A stretch of DNA of 64,000 nt from Raphanus sativus (GCF_000801105.2 NC_079512.1:24693848-24757847), one strand, 5' to 3'; numbered from the stretch's first letter, positions 22,781 to 36,000 are shown. A program made the numbers and translations. Notes: generated from the letters alone by a model not told the origin.

Positions 22781-25700
22781 ATGGTGGGAACCATCATGGC
22801 TTCTTCGTATAAGCTTCAAGGTCTCGCGAGATCCGCCAAATCAGCCACCGATTTGCCTCCGAAGCTCCACCGCTTACGCAATCTGCGTCTGAATTTGAAA
22901 GGAGATCCCTCCGCTTCTTTCCCCACAGAGCTTCTTCCTCTCCTCTTCGATCTCCTCTCTGATCAATTCGGTGCTGTCCGCAAGTTTGTCGCCGAGTAAG
23001 CTCCGTTTTTGATTTTTGTAATCCTCTTTTTTCCAATTAGGTTTCTCCACTATCACAATTGGATTCTTCAGATGTATGATGACGCACTATTATCTACTAT
23101 AAGTTCCTCTTGACTTATTCTCATTAGGATTCTACTGGGACTATATAGTATAATCAAACACGTGCTCTTATGGAATGTAGATACCTCGCTGAACCTATTT
23201 TATAAAATTGCAGGATTCTTGGTGAAATTGGTTTGAACTATGTGGAATTGTTACCTGAGATAGTTCCCCTTTTGATCAAGTCTCTCCAAGATGATGACAC
23301 ACCAGCTGTGGTCAGGCAGGTCATCGCTTCTGGATCTGCTTTATTCCGTTCCACCCTCCAAAAATTCGCACTTCAGGTTGCTTCTTCTTTTTTTTTCTTT
23401 TTTCCTCTGTTCTGCACATGTGACTCCTCTGTTTGGTCTGTAAATCCCTTCTTTTTTGGTTCTAGGGTTTGCATTCTAGTGAGTTGGATGAGTTTCTTCA
23501 ATCTTCCTGGACATGGATGCTTAAGTTCAAGGATGAAGTATGCTCTTTGGCTTTCAGGGTGGGGAATTAAATGCTTTCTCTCTCTCTCTATCTCCCCCAT
23601 GATTTCTTTTTAATCTTGTCTGATTCCAGTTTTTTTCTTGCGACTTGTATGTATATTAGCAAGTAAACAGTGGTGTAAAGTTATGCGCTATGAAATTTGT
23701 GGAAGCGCTTATTCTTTTGTATACACCTGACCCTAGCGTCTCTTTGGAGTCTCCTTCTCATCAAGGTTAATTTCTTTATCGATCTATTCGCTCAATACGT
23801 GTAACAAGAAGTTTCTTGTTTTTATTACTAAACTAGTAGCTTAAACCAATTTAGTTACCTGTCCTGCAGGAATTCAAGCAGATTTTAATATATCTATTCT
23901 TCGTGGGGGGCATCCTGTTTTGAATATTGGAGACTTGTCGATTGAGGCCAGCCAGAAATTGGCTTTACTTCTTGATCAGCTTAGGCACCCTGCGGCAAAA
24001 TCTCTCAATAGCTCCACGATTATTTTTCTTATCAATAGGTGAGTTTTCTTTGTTGAGTGCATCTATTTGTGCAAGTTCATTTGGTATTATTCTGTCACTT
24101 TGGAGCTCGGCCGAGGGTGCATGTCAAATGTTCTATTAAATTCATGAAGGCATGTATATGCTTCTTTCCATGACTCTTTTGGATCATTTTTTTCTAGAAA
24201 ATCTTGTCATCTCTGAACATGGATCAAAAACTTTGAACGGGGTAAAATGTTTAAGTATGCTCATTCATAGTTACTAGTGTTTAAGGAAAAGCTGTGTTTT
24301 GTAATTTGCTGGTATTGTATATATGGAGGTCCAGGATGTCATGTAAGCTTCTCTTATGGCTCAAGAGTTCCTCTTTATTTGATTCTGTTTCTTATACAGT
24401 CTTTCATCAGTTGCAAAGAAACGTCCTGCATTTTGTGGACGAATCCTGCCTGTTCTACTGAGCTTGGATGCCCCAAGCTTTCTCAAAGGAGTGCATGCAG
24501 CAGCAGCAAATCTTGCCCTCAAGACTGTATTTCTCTCCTGCTTGGAATGTACACATCCGGCTGCTGCACCGGTATTGTTTTCCTTAAGTCACCTTTAAGG
24601 ATTTATATACATTGTCACTGCAACTAAACGAACATTGTCCAATGCTTTGTATTTGATCTTGCCAAAGGTTTTCTGTAGATTTTTAGCTAATGTGCTCGGA
24701 TGTTTGGATCATGTGTGTTTTGCTGACCTGGCTTACTTACTATCCTATGATTACTAATTAGTTAATTGTGGTTTAACCATTCTTGTATATGTTGAGAGTA
24801 TGTTCTCCATGGAGTTGTTTTCAATTATTTTTGATCCCTATGCTCGATTTTGTTCCAGTGGAAGGACCGGTTGATCGGGGCTCTGAAAGAGATAGAAGGT
24901 GGCAGTCGGGCTGAGAAAGCTGAAGATCTGTTTTACACAACTAACGGAAGCATTCAAGACAAAGACAGTGTAGAGGATACGAAGGTAGTTTGTTCCTCTT
25001 TCCATCTATAACTGAATCTAGATGTTTATGGTTGTGTGCATGCGTCTTCATTTTCGGTTATGTATTTTAGATACGGACACTAAAATCCAAAAATTATTTG
25101 TTTCAGGTATCAGTGGAAGATAATTCTCTCTATGCAAGTTCTGTTGCTGCGGAAAGTAACTTTGGTAGGAAAAGATCTGGATCAGAATACAGTATTGATC
25201 TGAATGGAGATGCTTTGACTGGAAAACGATCAAGAATAACACCTTCTGTGTCAGGAGAATCTACTGAAGGATTAAATGGTAACAGTGTTGGCTCTCTACC
25301 TCTGGTTACTTCTACTTCAACTGGACCAAGTAATAGCAGAGTGAGTGATACTGGACCTGTTCAGCAACTGGTTGCTATGTTTGGAGCATTGGTTGCCCAG
25401 GGTGAAAAAGCAATTGGATCTCTAGAGATCCTTATTTCAAGTATTTCTGCGGATTTGCTGGCAGATGTTGTGATGGCTAATATGCATAATATTCTACTAA
25501 ATGGTTCCTCTTATGCTGATGGCACCGATGAGCTGGTGATGAACATGTCTATAGTTGGCAGTGATGCACAAAATAAATATCCACCATCATTTGTGGCTGG
25601 TGTTCTTTCACTGTCAACTGCATTCCCACCAGTTGCTGCCCTGATAAATCCTCACACAGCGAAAACGGAAAATGTATGGGTGTTCTTTACTCGATTGAAA

Positions 25701-28700
25701 TTATTTATGTGTTATTATTTTATTGCGTCATTTCTTCCTTATTTTACTTCCTAGTTTTTAAGATTGTATTGTACATTTAAATCTCACCAATGGCAGGAAG
25801 GTGAAGAACTCTGTGTGAATCATGTGGACCAGCAGATATTTCCGGCTGTAGATGCAGTTCTTGCAAGTGGCCTATCAGCCTCTTCAGTAAATGAAGAGGG
25901 CAGTATTGAGCTTCCGCCAAATGTGGATTACAGAGGGAATATAGAAAGTGGTATACCTGGACTAGATTCTTCTGCTCAACGTTATGTGTTATCAGAAGCC
26001 CCTGTTACTTCTGTATTGGGTTCTACAAATGTGGAGGCCGCCAGCAAGAACCAAGATGTGACTGTCAGTGGAGAACTTCTAGTCGCTGTGATTCCATCAG
26101 CGTCAGTGGATAAGTCGGAGGAGTTTAGTCCAAAGGCGACTGGCATAGGTTCTAACATCTTGGTTTCCTCAACGGCAACTTCACTTGCTTCTGCGCCTCA
26201 GTTTGTCTTGCCTAAGATATCAGCACCTGTTGTCAACCTTTCTGATGAAGAGAAAGACAGTTTGCAGAAGCTGGTGTTTTTGCGCATTGTTGAAGCATAT
26301 AAACAAGTATCAATGTCTGGTGGCTCACAACTTCGCTTTTCTCTTCTTGCTCACTTGGGAGTTGAGGTCATTATTTAAACTATCTTTTCACATGTCTTTT
26401 TGACTCCTGTAAGCGTTCTGAGAAGATGTCTCTTCTAGCTCTCTCTTAGTTCATCTTATGATTTATTACTCTGCAGAAAATTTTCTTTTGTGTGATTTTA
26501 TATAGACTTATCGGCCTCTGCATGATTCTTGCCTCAACTCTAATGTTCTTACAGAAAGTGATTCTTTTGTTGTTTGATTTCTATGATGCTTTCCTGTTTT
26601 AGACGTGTTAAATACGTCGTAGTTGCTACCAATATGAGATAATCATTTAAAGTTTGATGGCATTCTGTCTCATAGTAATTGATTGTCACATTTGCTATTT
26701 TTGCAGTTTCCTTCAGAGTTGGACCCTTGGAAAATGTTACAGGAACACATTCTCTCTGATTATTTGAGTCATGAGGTGAGAGTTTGTTTTCCTGTCTGTA
26801 AAGATGAACAATTTTATCGGTGAATCCTTTATATTTTTGTACATGCTTTTGTTATTTTGGTGGCATCGAAAGCCCCAATTTTGGTGGTTTTCGATTTGAC
26901 TCTCGGATTGTATCCTGGGAGAGTTTCTAATATTATGGGCTCTCATCCTGGCTCGACTCTGCTATATCTTAGTCTTTAAAATGTTGAATGACATCCCCAC
27001 TTGATTCAAAAGCCTTTTTATCTGATCATTGTCACTTATGTTTTCAGGGACATGAGTTGACTGTGCGGGTACTCTACAGGCTATACGGGGAGGCAGAAGC
27101 AGAACAAGATTTCTTCTCGTCAACTACTGCTGCGTCTGCATATGAAAGTTTCTTGGTGGCTGTGGTAAGTATTCTTTTTTTTTTACAATCTTAATTGACT
27201 TTTTTACTTAGGAATTTCTCAGAAACATTTCTTTACCTTCTAGGCTGAAGCACTTAGAGATTCTTTTCCACCGTCTGATAAATCATTAAGTAAATTGCTC
27301 GGAGATTCTCCATTTCTGCCGAAATCAGTTCTGAAGTTGTTGGAATCGTTTTGCTGTCCTGAAAGTGGTGACAAGGTTGAAAAGGACTTACCTAGCGGAG
27401 ACCGTGTTACTCAAGGTCTCAGTGCTGTTTGGAGTCTGATTTTAACGAGACCTGGAATCCGGAATGAGTGCCTGAAGATCGCTTTGCAGGTCTCTTCTAT
27501 CTCACCTCTTTGCTGATTCCTTTTCTCTTTGGCGCAGCCAACATTTTCATCATTCAGGTTTCAGTGGATTTTGTTATACATGCATTGTGTTTGTGGGTTT
27601 TCCTATATGTATTTGCGATCTTGTGTTCGCCAAGTGTGTTATTCTTCTTCTTTATGGCTCTCGTTAAATTTTATTCCCGTTTCCTCTATTTTGTTGAATG
27701 AAAGAGTGCTGTTCATCACTTGGAAGAGATTCGCATGAAAGCAATCCGCCTGGTATGTGTAACCAAAACCCTGAGATGTAGTGTATTCCTCTGTTGATGT
27801 GTTACCACTTTAATAATTGTGGGTTTCATACTATACAGGTGGCAAACAAGCTCTATTCTTTATCATTCATTACACAACAGATTGAGGACTTTGCAAAGGA
27901 CAAGCTATTTTCCGTAGTGAGTTGCATTTCTTCAGAGAAAGGAGGTGCTGAAACATTGAGCAATGATTGTGTAAAGGTACTTGTTCATACATGAAAGCTA
28001 ATTATTTTTTTTGGGAGTTATGTATGCTGCGCTCATAAGAAATATCTGACTCGGAACAGCCGGTGATCGGTGCGGGAATGGAACCGTCCTCAGAAGCAAC
28101 ATCAGCAACTTCAGTAACCGAAGCCCAACGCTGCTTGTCACTCTATTTTGCACTATGTACCAAGGTCTTGTGATTTTTGTACCTTTCTTCTACTGAATGA
28201 CAATTCTAGCCTTTAAGCCTGCAGCTAGATTTTGCTAAAAGTTTTGATTCCTATGCATACTATTTTATTTTCAGAAGCACGCCCTTTTTGTCCATGTGTT
28301 CAGCATTTACAAAGATGCATCAGATCCTGTTAAGCAGGTAAGACTGGAGCATGCTTTTCTCAAATTAGTATTGTCTGTTACTTATCCACACTGATTATAT
28401 ACGTAGGCTATCCATCGTCAAATCCCAATACTAGTTCGTACTATGGGCTCATCATCTGAGCTTCTTAAAATTATAGCAGACCCGCCGAGTGGAAGTGAGA
28501 ACCTTCTAATGCAGGTTTTCATCTTTTTCTTCTTAACTCTGTCGTTTATGATTTAAATAGGTGAAAAAGGCTTTCAATAATTGTTAGTAGTTATAATATT
28601 CCCTTAATTGTTTCTTCTTGATGACAGGTCCTTCAAACCCTTACTGAGGGGGCTAAGCCTTCTTCAGAGTTGATACACACTATAAGAAAGTTGTTTGATA

Positions 28701-30943
28701 CAAGAATAAAGGTGAAGACGATGGAATGTTCCATTGAAAACTCCTTACTAAGTGTTCCTTAAATTTTTGTAATCCTTGTGTTTTGAATTTTTGATGGGAA
28801 CTGCAGGATGTAGAAATTATTTTCCCAATATTGCCGTTCCTGCCGAGAGACGATGTAAATCTGCTTTCCTACCTTTTACCCCCTTTCTATTTGACGCTTA
28901 TAGTTTTCTTATTCTCCTAAAGTTGTAACTTGTCTTTCTCTTTCTCTTTCTCTCTCTCTCTCTCTCTCTCTATCTCTCAGGTTCTACGTGTTTTCCCCCA
29001 TATGGTCAATCTTCCTATGGAGAAATTCCAAGTCGCACTCTCTCGTGTCCTGCAGGTATCAAATGTAGATTTTCATTGCGTACTTCTTGCTTCTGAGGTA
29101 AGGTTGATCTTCTCACTCACTCTGGAATTTGGTTCTCAGGGATCATCTCAGTCTGGTCCAGTGCTTACTCCATCGGAAGTTTTAATTGCTATCCATAGCA
29201 TTGACCCAGCGAGAGATGGAATACCGCTTAAACAGGTATCTCTCGACAATTTTCTTTATAAAATTGCAGCAAATAGATGAACAATTAGGAGATCTCCGCC
29301 AATTGTTTACCTATAATTCATCAATCCGGAGGTTGCTTTTTCAATCAAGTACACTATCTCAACGTGTTCTTATCAGGTAACAGATGCATGCAATACCTGT
29401 TTCGCACAGAGGCAGACATTCACTCAACAGGTTTTAGCAGGCGTTCTGAATCAACTGGTACAGTAACAGTCTCCATCTAACTGACCCAGTTTGTTTTTCA
29501 GAGATATTTATACTTTTTGCTCAATGGCGAGTTTTTGGCTGCAGGTCCAGCAAATTCCACTGCCGATGTTATTCATGCGGACAGTTCTACAAGCTATCGG
29601 TGCTTTTCCAGCTCTGGTAACAAACTCATTACATATCTCTCTTTTTGAAAGCACAATTTTGATTTTCACTTAAATAATAATCTCTTCAACTTAATGTTCT
29701 ACCAGTCCGACTTCATCCTGGAGATCCTTTCTCGTCTCGTTAGCAAACAGGTCGGTAATGTTCTTGGAACGTTATGCTCTCTCTCTCTCTCTGTTTCTCC
29801 ATTCTTGATTCATTCTTATGATTTGATATGGTACATTGCTGCTTCAGATATGGAAATATCCGAAACTGTGGGTAGGATTCTTGAAATGTGCACAGTCAAC
29901 ACAGCCTCAATCATACAAGGTCTTACTACAGGTACGATCTGCTTTGTATGCGATTATCAGAATCTCAGCTGTAATGTAAAAATACTCTCGTTATGCCTCT
30001 TTTTTTTAAATTGTCAGTTGCAAGAAAGAAGAGAAAGGGTTTTTGATCATTGAAATGTATTTTTTTGTGCAGCTTCCTCCAACTCAGCTGGGAAATGCAT
30101 TGACTAAAGTTTCTGCCTTAAGAGCTCCTCTGGCCGCGCATGCCAGCCAGCCAGATATTCAGTCTTCACTTCCAAGGTGGCCTTTCCCTTTTCTTCTTTT
30201 TAATTAAAACAAAAGCTCTTCAGATATGTGGAAATCCATTTGCTGATCATAGGAGATATGAATCTTCTTCTTATCTTTTTTTGGGTAGATCTACATTGGC
30301 TGTTCTTGGACTTGTCCCTGATTCTCAGGGAACACAGACGAGTCAAGTACAAGCGAGTGAAACACAAGAGAGTCAAGTACAAGAGAGTCAAGTGCAAGCG
30401 AGTGAGACACAAGAGAGTCAGGTGCAAGCGAGTGAAACACAAGAGAGTCAGATGCAAGCGAGTGAAACACAAGAGAGTCAGATGCAAGCGAGTGAAACAC
30501 AAGAGAGTCAGATGCAAGCGAGTGAGACACAAGAGAGTCCGGGAGAGCAGCAAGCAAGCGAGTCGCAAGAGCAAACGAGCCAGTCTCAGCAAGTCTCTGT
30601 ACCATTGAGTCACTCTGAAACAGATATTAATCAGGAAATCAGTCAGGTGGTTGCCAGTCATTCTCAAAGCAGTCCTATTGGTACGGGCCGGTCAGATACG
30701 AGTCAGTCTCAGAGCAGTCCCGTTGGTGCGGGGCAGTCTGAAATGAGTCAGACCACCCATGTGTCGGACTCGGATCCTCCTCCAGCACCAACGAGCCACA
30801 CCCATACATCATCAGATTCTCAAGTGTCGGACCAGAGAGAGCCCGATGATGAGAAGATGGAGGACACGGCAACCTCAGAAAATGAGAGGTCCGAAGCTGA
30901 GAAGTCAAAGGAGTCTTCTGCAGAAGAAGAAGACCGAGTGTAA
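22781..30943 (+). CDS. ESP4: Symplekin, mRNA 3'-end processing scaffold
   Basis: Twenty-seven GT-AG exons join in frame from ATG 22781 to TAA 30943, giving 1465 residues; Arabidopsis ESP4 (At5g01400) is almost the same length. Symplekin is the nuclear scaffold of the cleavage and polyadenylation complex. The N terminus ([20 protein letters not shown] then [17 protein letters not shown]) is the HEAT-repeat Symplekin/Pta1 region. The middle has a Ser/Asn-rich linker around residues 340-440. Exons 20-26 carry the Symplekin C-terminal region ([58 protein letters not shown]). Exon boundaries include 22781-22995, 23214-23376, 25107-25673, 25797-26366 and 30289-30943. The last exon encodes a polar tail with a 30-bp minisatellite. 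Strand, length and order all fit an intact gene. Confidence 0.94.
30336..30545 (+). repeat. 30-bp coding minisatellite in ESP4
   Basis: About six tandem copies of a 30-bp unit (GAGAGTCAAGTACAAGCGAG plus TGAAACACAA, with variants) encode a ten-residue repeat, ESQ(V/M)QASETQ. One partial copy is five residues long. Copies differ mainly by GTG/ATG, exchanging V and M. The unit length is a multiple of three, so copy-number change keeps the frame. The other two plus frames and the minus strand are also open here as a by-product. Confidence 0.9.
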
Positions 30944-31311
30944 CCTTCTCCGACATGTATTGGTAGCATTTTTTTAAAAGGATTTTATTTTATTTTAAAT
31001 GAATTTTGTAGAATTAAACTAAAGATGTCACTGTATCATTAGCGATTGTAATGTTTTCTTGATTCAAAGACTAATAAAAAGAAGAAAATAAATAGACACG
31101 GATGAGATTGCTTCAGCTTTTGTAAATGAATGTTGTCATGTTGTTCTTGGCTCAAACGAAATGTTTAAACGGTTTGTACCAACACTATGTTAGAAAAAAT
31201 AAGATAAAAAGAAGTTGCAAAAAGTGTTGTTTAGAACTCTTAACTCTATCTGACATTTTTTTTTGTTCAATTCCAATACTCTAGCTGACTAATAAATAAT
31301 AATTAATAAAA
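30944..31311. other. ESP4 3' UTR and spacer
   Basis: AATAAA-like signals occur near 31070-31090. An imperfect duplication (CTCTATCTGAC at about 31243, CTCTAGCTGAC at about 31280) encloses an A/T-rich segment whose minus strand ends TTGAAC plus A, another possible micro-retroposon. Confidence 0.4.
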
Positions 31312-31345
31312 CTAGAGTCTTTCTCCGCGCTACGCGCGGATAATT
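31312..31345 (-). mobile_element. Helitron 3' terminus, 5' end unresolved
   Basis: On the minus strand a perfect 6-bp hairpin (31325-31330 with 31334-31339, CCGCGC and GCGCGG) is followed after 9 bases by CTAG (31312-31315) and then T, the exact Helitron 3' end design. No matching Helitron 5' end (TCTATCTTATTAAAAC type) is found before 39641. The element may be truncated, or it may extend over the captured gene fragments at 32.7-35.7 kb. Confidence 0.65.
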
Positions 31346-32690
31346 GGTTTGGATATAATAATATATAATTTTACGGTAATTCTTTCATAGATAATTTTTA
31401 AGTTTTGTTTCAAGAAAAAGCTTTCAAAAAAGTGATCAAAATAGATTTCATTAAAAAGGACAAAAACTCTTATAATCTAAATATATAAATAAAAATAAAT
31501 AAAAACATAATTCTTTTTCTAGTTTTGAATTATATTTTTCTAAATTTGAACTTTTTATATAAAAAATTTGCATAAAAGTTCAATTTTTTTATTTATCAAA
31601 TTTTATTAAAAATTTTAAAATACTTTTGAAACTATTTTTAAAAATTTTATTTGAAAGTTAGAAACATTTTGGTCATTTTATATTTGGAACTTTGGAAGCT
31701 ATATTTGACAAAATAACATTTTTAAGGCTATCATAGATTTTTTTTTACTTAGAATGATGTTTTATTCCTTTAAAAAAATTTATTACAATTGCATTATTCA
31801 CATAAATCTTTTCAAATCACTCGTAACCTCTCAAATTCAAAAATTGGTTTCAATTGATATTTGCGCTTCTGGAAGAATAAAAAATCTATTTAAAAAATTA
31901 TAAATATAAATATAAAAACATTCAATTATTTTAAACTGAAATAATAGGAATACTAATATATATTATATTTATAAATATACTTTTATTTTTTTAAAAATTA
32001 TATTTTATATATATTATAATTTTGTTATAAAATTATATTTAAAACATTATTTCAAACCATTGATGTAAAATGTAGATGATTCAATGAGTGGGAAACTCAA
32101 TCATTGCTGGCATAAAATTCCACTGGAGAATAAAACTAAGCAACAGAGACTTTATAACTTTTCCTCTTCGAAATTGCAACTGATAAATAGCAAACAAACA
32201 ATAAAAAAACATCACTCAGCTAAAATATATGAAACTATGAAGATGTAGAATATTTATTTCAAACTGTGAACTCGAGCACAAACAATATTGATAGCTCATT
32301 TCTTTAACAGGAAGAGTTTAACGGCCTACCTTGATTAGTCTTCTACTTTTACAGAGATTATGCATTAGTCTGTCAGATTTCAAGTAATTTATAAGCCACT
32401 TTACACCAGTCAGGCTCTCAATAATATAACCTTGGTGTGCATAACTTTATATCACTTAAATTTACATGATGCTTTTGTCTAGGCCATCGGCGTTTCTTTT
32501 TAAATGGAAAGTGTGGAGTGTTTCCCATAGCTAACTATCGAAAAATAAATAAAAAGATTTGCTAAACCAAAATGTTTCATCTTTAACACATGCAATATAT
32601 CTACACATAAATTATGCATCTAGTTAACGGGTAAGTAGCAAACAAACAATAACAATAAGTACCTACAGTCCCACACAATCAACATAAGAA
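31346..32690. other. A+T-rich sequence next to Helitron end
   Basis: Extreme A+T content, no coding signal. It may be body sequence of the element ending at 31312. I see no terminal repeats or tandem array. Confidence 0.4.
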
Positions 32691-32696
32691 ATCAAA

Positions 32697-33130
32697 TCAG
32701 TCATCTGCTCCATCAGTCTGTACATCACCAGAAGGATCATAGTTGGGGTCTTCTCCCATATAGAGTTGCACAAACCGCTACAGATCATACATAACCATAC
32801 CCTCTCCTCATAGTTAAACAGGGCCAATGCCGGATTCAAACAATCGTTGACCTTCTATATCACATAACCAAGATCCTCAAATTTCTGAACCTCTTCAGCA
32901 CTTTAAACCTGGTTTTTCTTTATGATGCAATTATCATTCATCCTTTCATGCCTACTTCCACATCACATAACCAAGACCCTCAACCTTCTGAATCTCGTCA
33001 GAGTTAAGACCTAATATTTCTCTACATTGGATACATTTACCTTACCGGACATACTGTTCTAGGGCATCTCCTTAACCAGGTAACAAATCACCACCATAGA
33101 TGTGACCTTCGACTCAAGGTAGTGGCGTTG
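32697..33130 (-). pseudogene. NKAP C-terminal fragment, decayed
   Basis: On the minus strand, in several frames and broken by stops, pieces align to the C-terminal domain of NKAP (a nuclear RNA-processing and transcriptional regulator): YGGDLLPG, GDALEQYVR, GLNSDEIQKVEGLGYVM, RHERMNDNCIIKKNQV, ALALFNYEER and a tail near MGEDPNYDPSGDVQTDGADD. A second, diverged copy of the EEVQKFEDLGYVI segment follows the first, so part of the domain is duplicated. In-frame stops at several points make this a pseudogene. It is on the same strand as the NAP1 fragment upstream of it. Family identity is from memory of the motif. Confidence 0.6.
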
Positions 33131-33394
33131 GACTGACTCGGGTTTGGGTTATCTTCATCTTCGGGAGAAACTTTCTTATTTGATCAAGTTACCTCTTGGA
33201 ACTTCTTCAACTCCTCTTCACCAAGCTCCGGATCCTTGACCTGTTTCTTCTGGTGATGTAGATGAGAAACACAACACATATCAAGATCAATACAATTCAT
33301 GAGTATGCCCATAGCTTCTTGATATAAGCAGATGATGTTTAACACAAAATCTCACAGGAAACTGTAGACTTTTTTCTCAGTAACAAACAATTAC

Positions 33395-34187
33395 GTTGGT
33401 ATACAAAGGCTGATACAACTTATCATACTTGGTTTCAAGAACAGCTCTCTCCTCACGGAACTCTGCATCAAGCTCATCATGCTTTCCCTGCGTTGAGAGA
33501 CGTCACAGGTTTATCAATACGGAACAAACACCTTAATATATTTAAGGCCGCTTGACATTCGAATAAAGGAAGGAGAGAATACACACAATCTCACATCCTT
33601 AACCAAGATAAGATTTGAAGGAACCACATCATTTTACGCAAGTTAATAAATTAATACGAAACAAACTTGTCTAACCTGTATGTCCCTCAAGGCTTCAACA
33701 CGGTTTCTCACTTGAGGAGTCAGACTCTCGAGAACATCAGAACGCTGACCAGCCATTAGCTTGTTCTGTGGATTTAACATATACAAAAATAAAAAGAAAA
33801 CAATCACAAACAATCTCCAACAGAACTCATTCTACACTGAAACCTTATAAAATCAAACCAAGGCAATGTCTAATAGCAACATTAAACTCGAAAAAACCAT
33901 TCATATTCTTCGACTGCAGAACTTTATTTTTTTTTGTGGGAAGAAAACAAAACTCACCTTGAGAGAGTTCATAAGGCCAGCTCGATCCTGTCTTTAAGAG
34001 CTACAAAAACAATCGCAGATGAAAGAAGAAACAGTAAGTAACCACGACTAAATAAAAAATCAGGGTTTAAACAGGTCTCTCGCATAAGAGGAAGCGCAAG
34101 GAAGAGAAGGAGAGTGTAGTCAGAGGGGGAGGAAGTCTTACAGGCGGTTAGATCGGCGAGGTTGAAGTTGTCCTTGTCGCCGCTCAT
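33395..34187 (-). pseudogene. NAP1 5' gene fragment with introns
   Basis: Four consecutive exons of nucleosome assembly protein 1 (histone H2A/H2B chaperone) are readable on the minus strand: MSGDKDNFNLADLTA (34187 down), ALKDRIELALMNSLK (near 33958-34005), an exon with GQRSDVLESLTPQVRNRVEA (near 33677-33766) and [20 protein letters not shown] (near 33395-33491). Splice donors and intervening introns are retained, so the fragment came by DNA copying and not through mRNA. The rest of NAP1 is missing and NKAP-like sequence follows. Exon 2 has lost residues relative to the family. It is probably not functional, although a chimeric transcript is possible. Confidence 0.75.
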
Positions 34188-34264
34188 GAATCCATACTCA
34201 ATGTCCTAGAATTCGCAGACTATTAGATATCAAACCAATAAATAAACAATCACTGATGAAACTT

Positions 34265-34440
34265 GACCCACCTGAGAATACTGAGAAAGTAGCTTTGCCC
34301 ATGGAGCCTTAGCTCGCTTCTTCCCCGCCTTCGACTTCTCACCATCTGTTACCACTTCAAATAACTGGGTACTTCATCACCTTTCCATCTTTGGCATAAA
34401 CCACATGATATGGAACTTGTGTGATCACAGTAGTCGTATT
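34265..34440 (-). pseudogene. Fragment similar to FHA/AAA-ATPase gene
   Basis: The minus strand reads DGEKSKAGKKRAKAPWAKLL followed by SQYSQ. It resembles the segment preceding the FHA domain of plant AAA-type ATPases (At4g02480/At1g02890 group, from memory). It is followed by a donor-like site and the similarity stops. A neighbouring stretch (ITQVPYHVVYAKDGK) is coding-like but not assigned. Frame breaks and isolation mark it as a fragment. Confidence 0.4.
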
Positions 34441-35850
34441 GTATTGTCTATACAAAATATAACAAACAGATCAATTCTAAATTGTCTTCGTTAAAACTTT
34501 AAAATAAAAACAGGGTGAAAATAGAGCAACTAAACCTCCAGCTGTGAACCCTGGAGAAGGTTCTTGCCTCAGTCTCATTTCAAACCATACTCCATGTACT
34601 TGGTTCAAGCAAGAGTCTTGCTTACCTCTACATCGCTAATGATTATTCTAGGACACTGTAAGATATAATAATATTAGGAATTGGTAAACGCAATGTACTT
34701 ATATAATTTACTCAATCAAGCCATTTAGAGACCTGCATGAAGGGAAACATGCCTCAATCAAGCCACCAGGAGAAGTTCCTTTTAAGATAATCACCGCAAG
34801 AAGACATACAGGGTGGCTCTTCCTAGAGTTAATTAAGAAAGTACAATCATTAGCACATCATATTTTAGGTAAACAGAGCCATCACGACAACAATTAATGA
34901 GAAAAAAATGGTAGGAACTGTTAAGAGTACCAGTAATTATTGTCCTCCTCCGGATCGACTGTTTTTATCACGATCATCACCGAGTATGAGCGCTGGGGAA
35001 AACGAACCAGCCGCACCTCCACGGTGGAAGCTATTTGTTATCATGGAAAAGATTAATAGACCGTTCAATAGATCAGTCATAATTAGTAGGAGACTAACGT
35101 GATTACAATAAGTAGCCATGTCAATATGTAAAGTTCAACTTGGTCTTTATAGATGAGACCATTGTGTATAGATCTCATCGTATTGTACTAATCAGACTCT
35201 GGTTTGTATCAGTGACGCTTGAAATATAGCTAATATCAAGACAAAGAACAGACCTTGTGCTGATCAATTCTTCTCCTCAGCTTCTGCTTATTAAGCTCTT
35301 TGTCTTTAACATCAACCACTTCGTCTCAAAGTCATCAACAATGTCCTCAGATGTTACTTGATATACAATTATATCATCTTCCGTAGTCCTGCAAAACAAA
35401 ATCCAAACTTTCAATTTTCTCCAAAGATAGAGTTAGGGTTCTTAAGAAAAGGCATAAAAGAGAGGAGAAGGACTCGATCGCGTCAGTAGGAGATGATTGA
35501 ATAAATCGTAGTGGGAGAAAATCAAGGAAATATTTAATGGTGAGAAGTAAAGACATGCTCTCATCGTTACACATCTGAAGAAACCGTGGTCTGAAGATTT
35601 CAAGGAACGTAAACGGCGCAGGAGAAACGCAGGAGGATAGATCAGAGTAGATGGGCCAAATAACATTGGTTTTGAAGCCCAACTGATTTAAATGACGAAT
35701 CTGACGTGGCGAATCACTCTTCTCCTATTGGTCGATTTAATTTGTCGACGTGGACATGGTAAGAGTTGAGATTATTCACCTTTTAGTATTGTATATTGAT
35801 TTTCAGCGAACTTGTCAAAGTTTTGAAGTCAAAAAAGATTAATCACGGCG
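34441..35850 (-). pseudogene. Further coding-like fragments, unassigned
   Basis: On the minus strand a leader-like C+T-rich stretch (about 35660 to 35395) ends in TTTTGCAG, followed by a coding-like piece (DIIVYQVTSEDIVDDFE, then, after a frame change, DEVVDVKDKELNKQKLRRRI) at about 35260-35393. A few more short pieces lie at 34510-34800. I could not name the source gene. The pattern (UTR, splice site, exon, donor) suggests another captured gene 5' end. Confidence 0.35.
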
Positions 35851-36000
35851 GCGAAATCTGAGTGAAGCGAGAGACACCTCCTTTTGTGGTTGTTAATTTC
35901 CCTCTCTCTCACCTGAAGATGTTGACAGAAAATAATTGTTCTTACTTTGTCAACGAACAAGAGATCAAGAATATTTTCAATCCATAAAACTATTCTTAGT

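Noticed and set aside
30200..30667. 155-codon minus-strand frame with [10 protein letters not shown] repeats
   Set aside because: It mirrors the 30-bp minisatellite in the ESP4 last exon; the unit length of 30 keeps all frames open.
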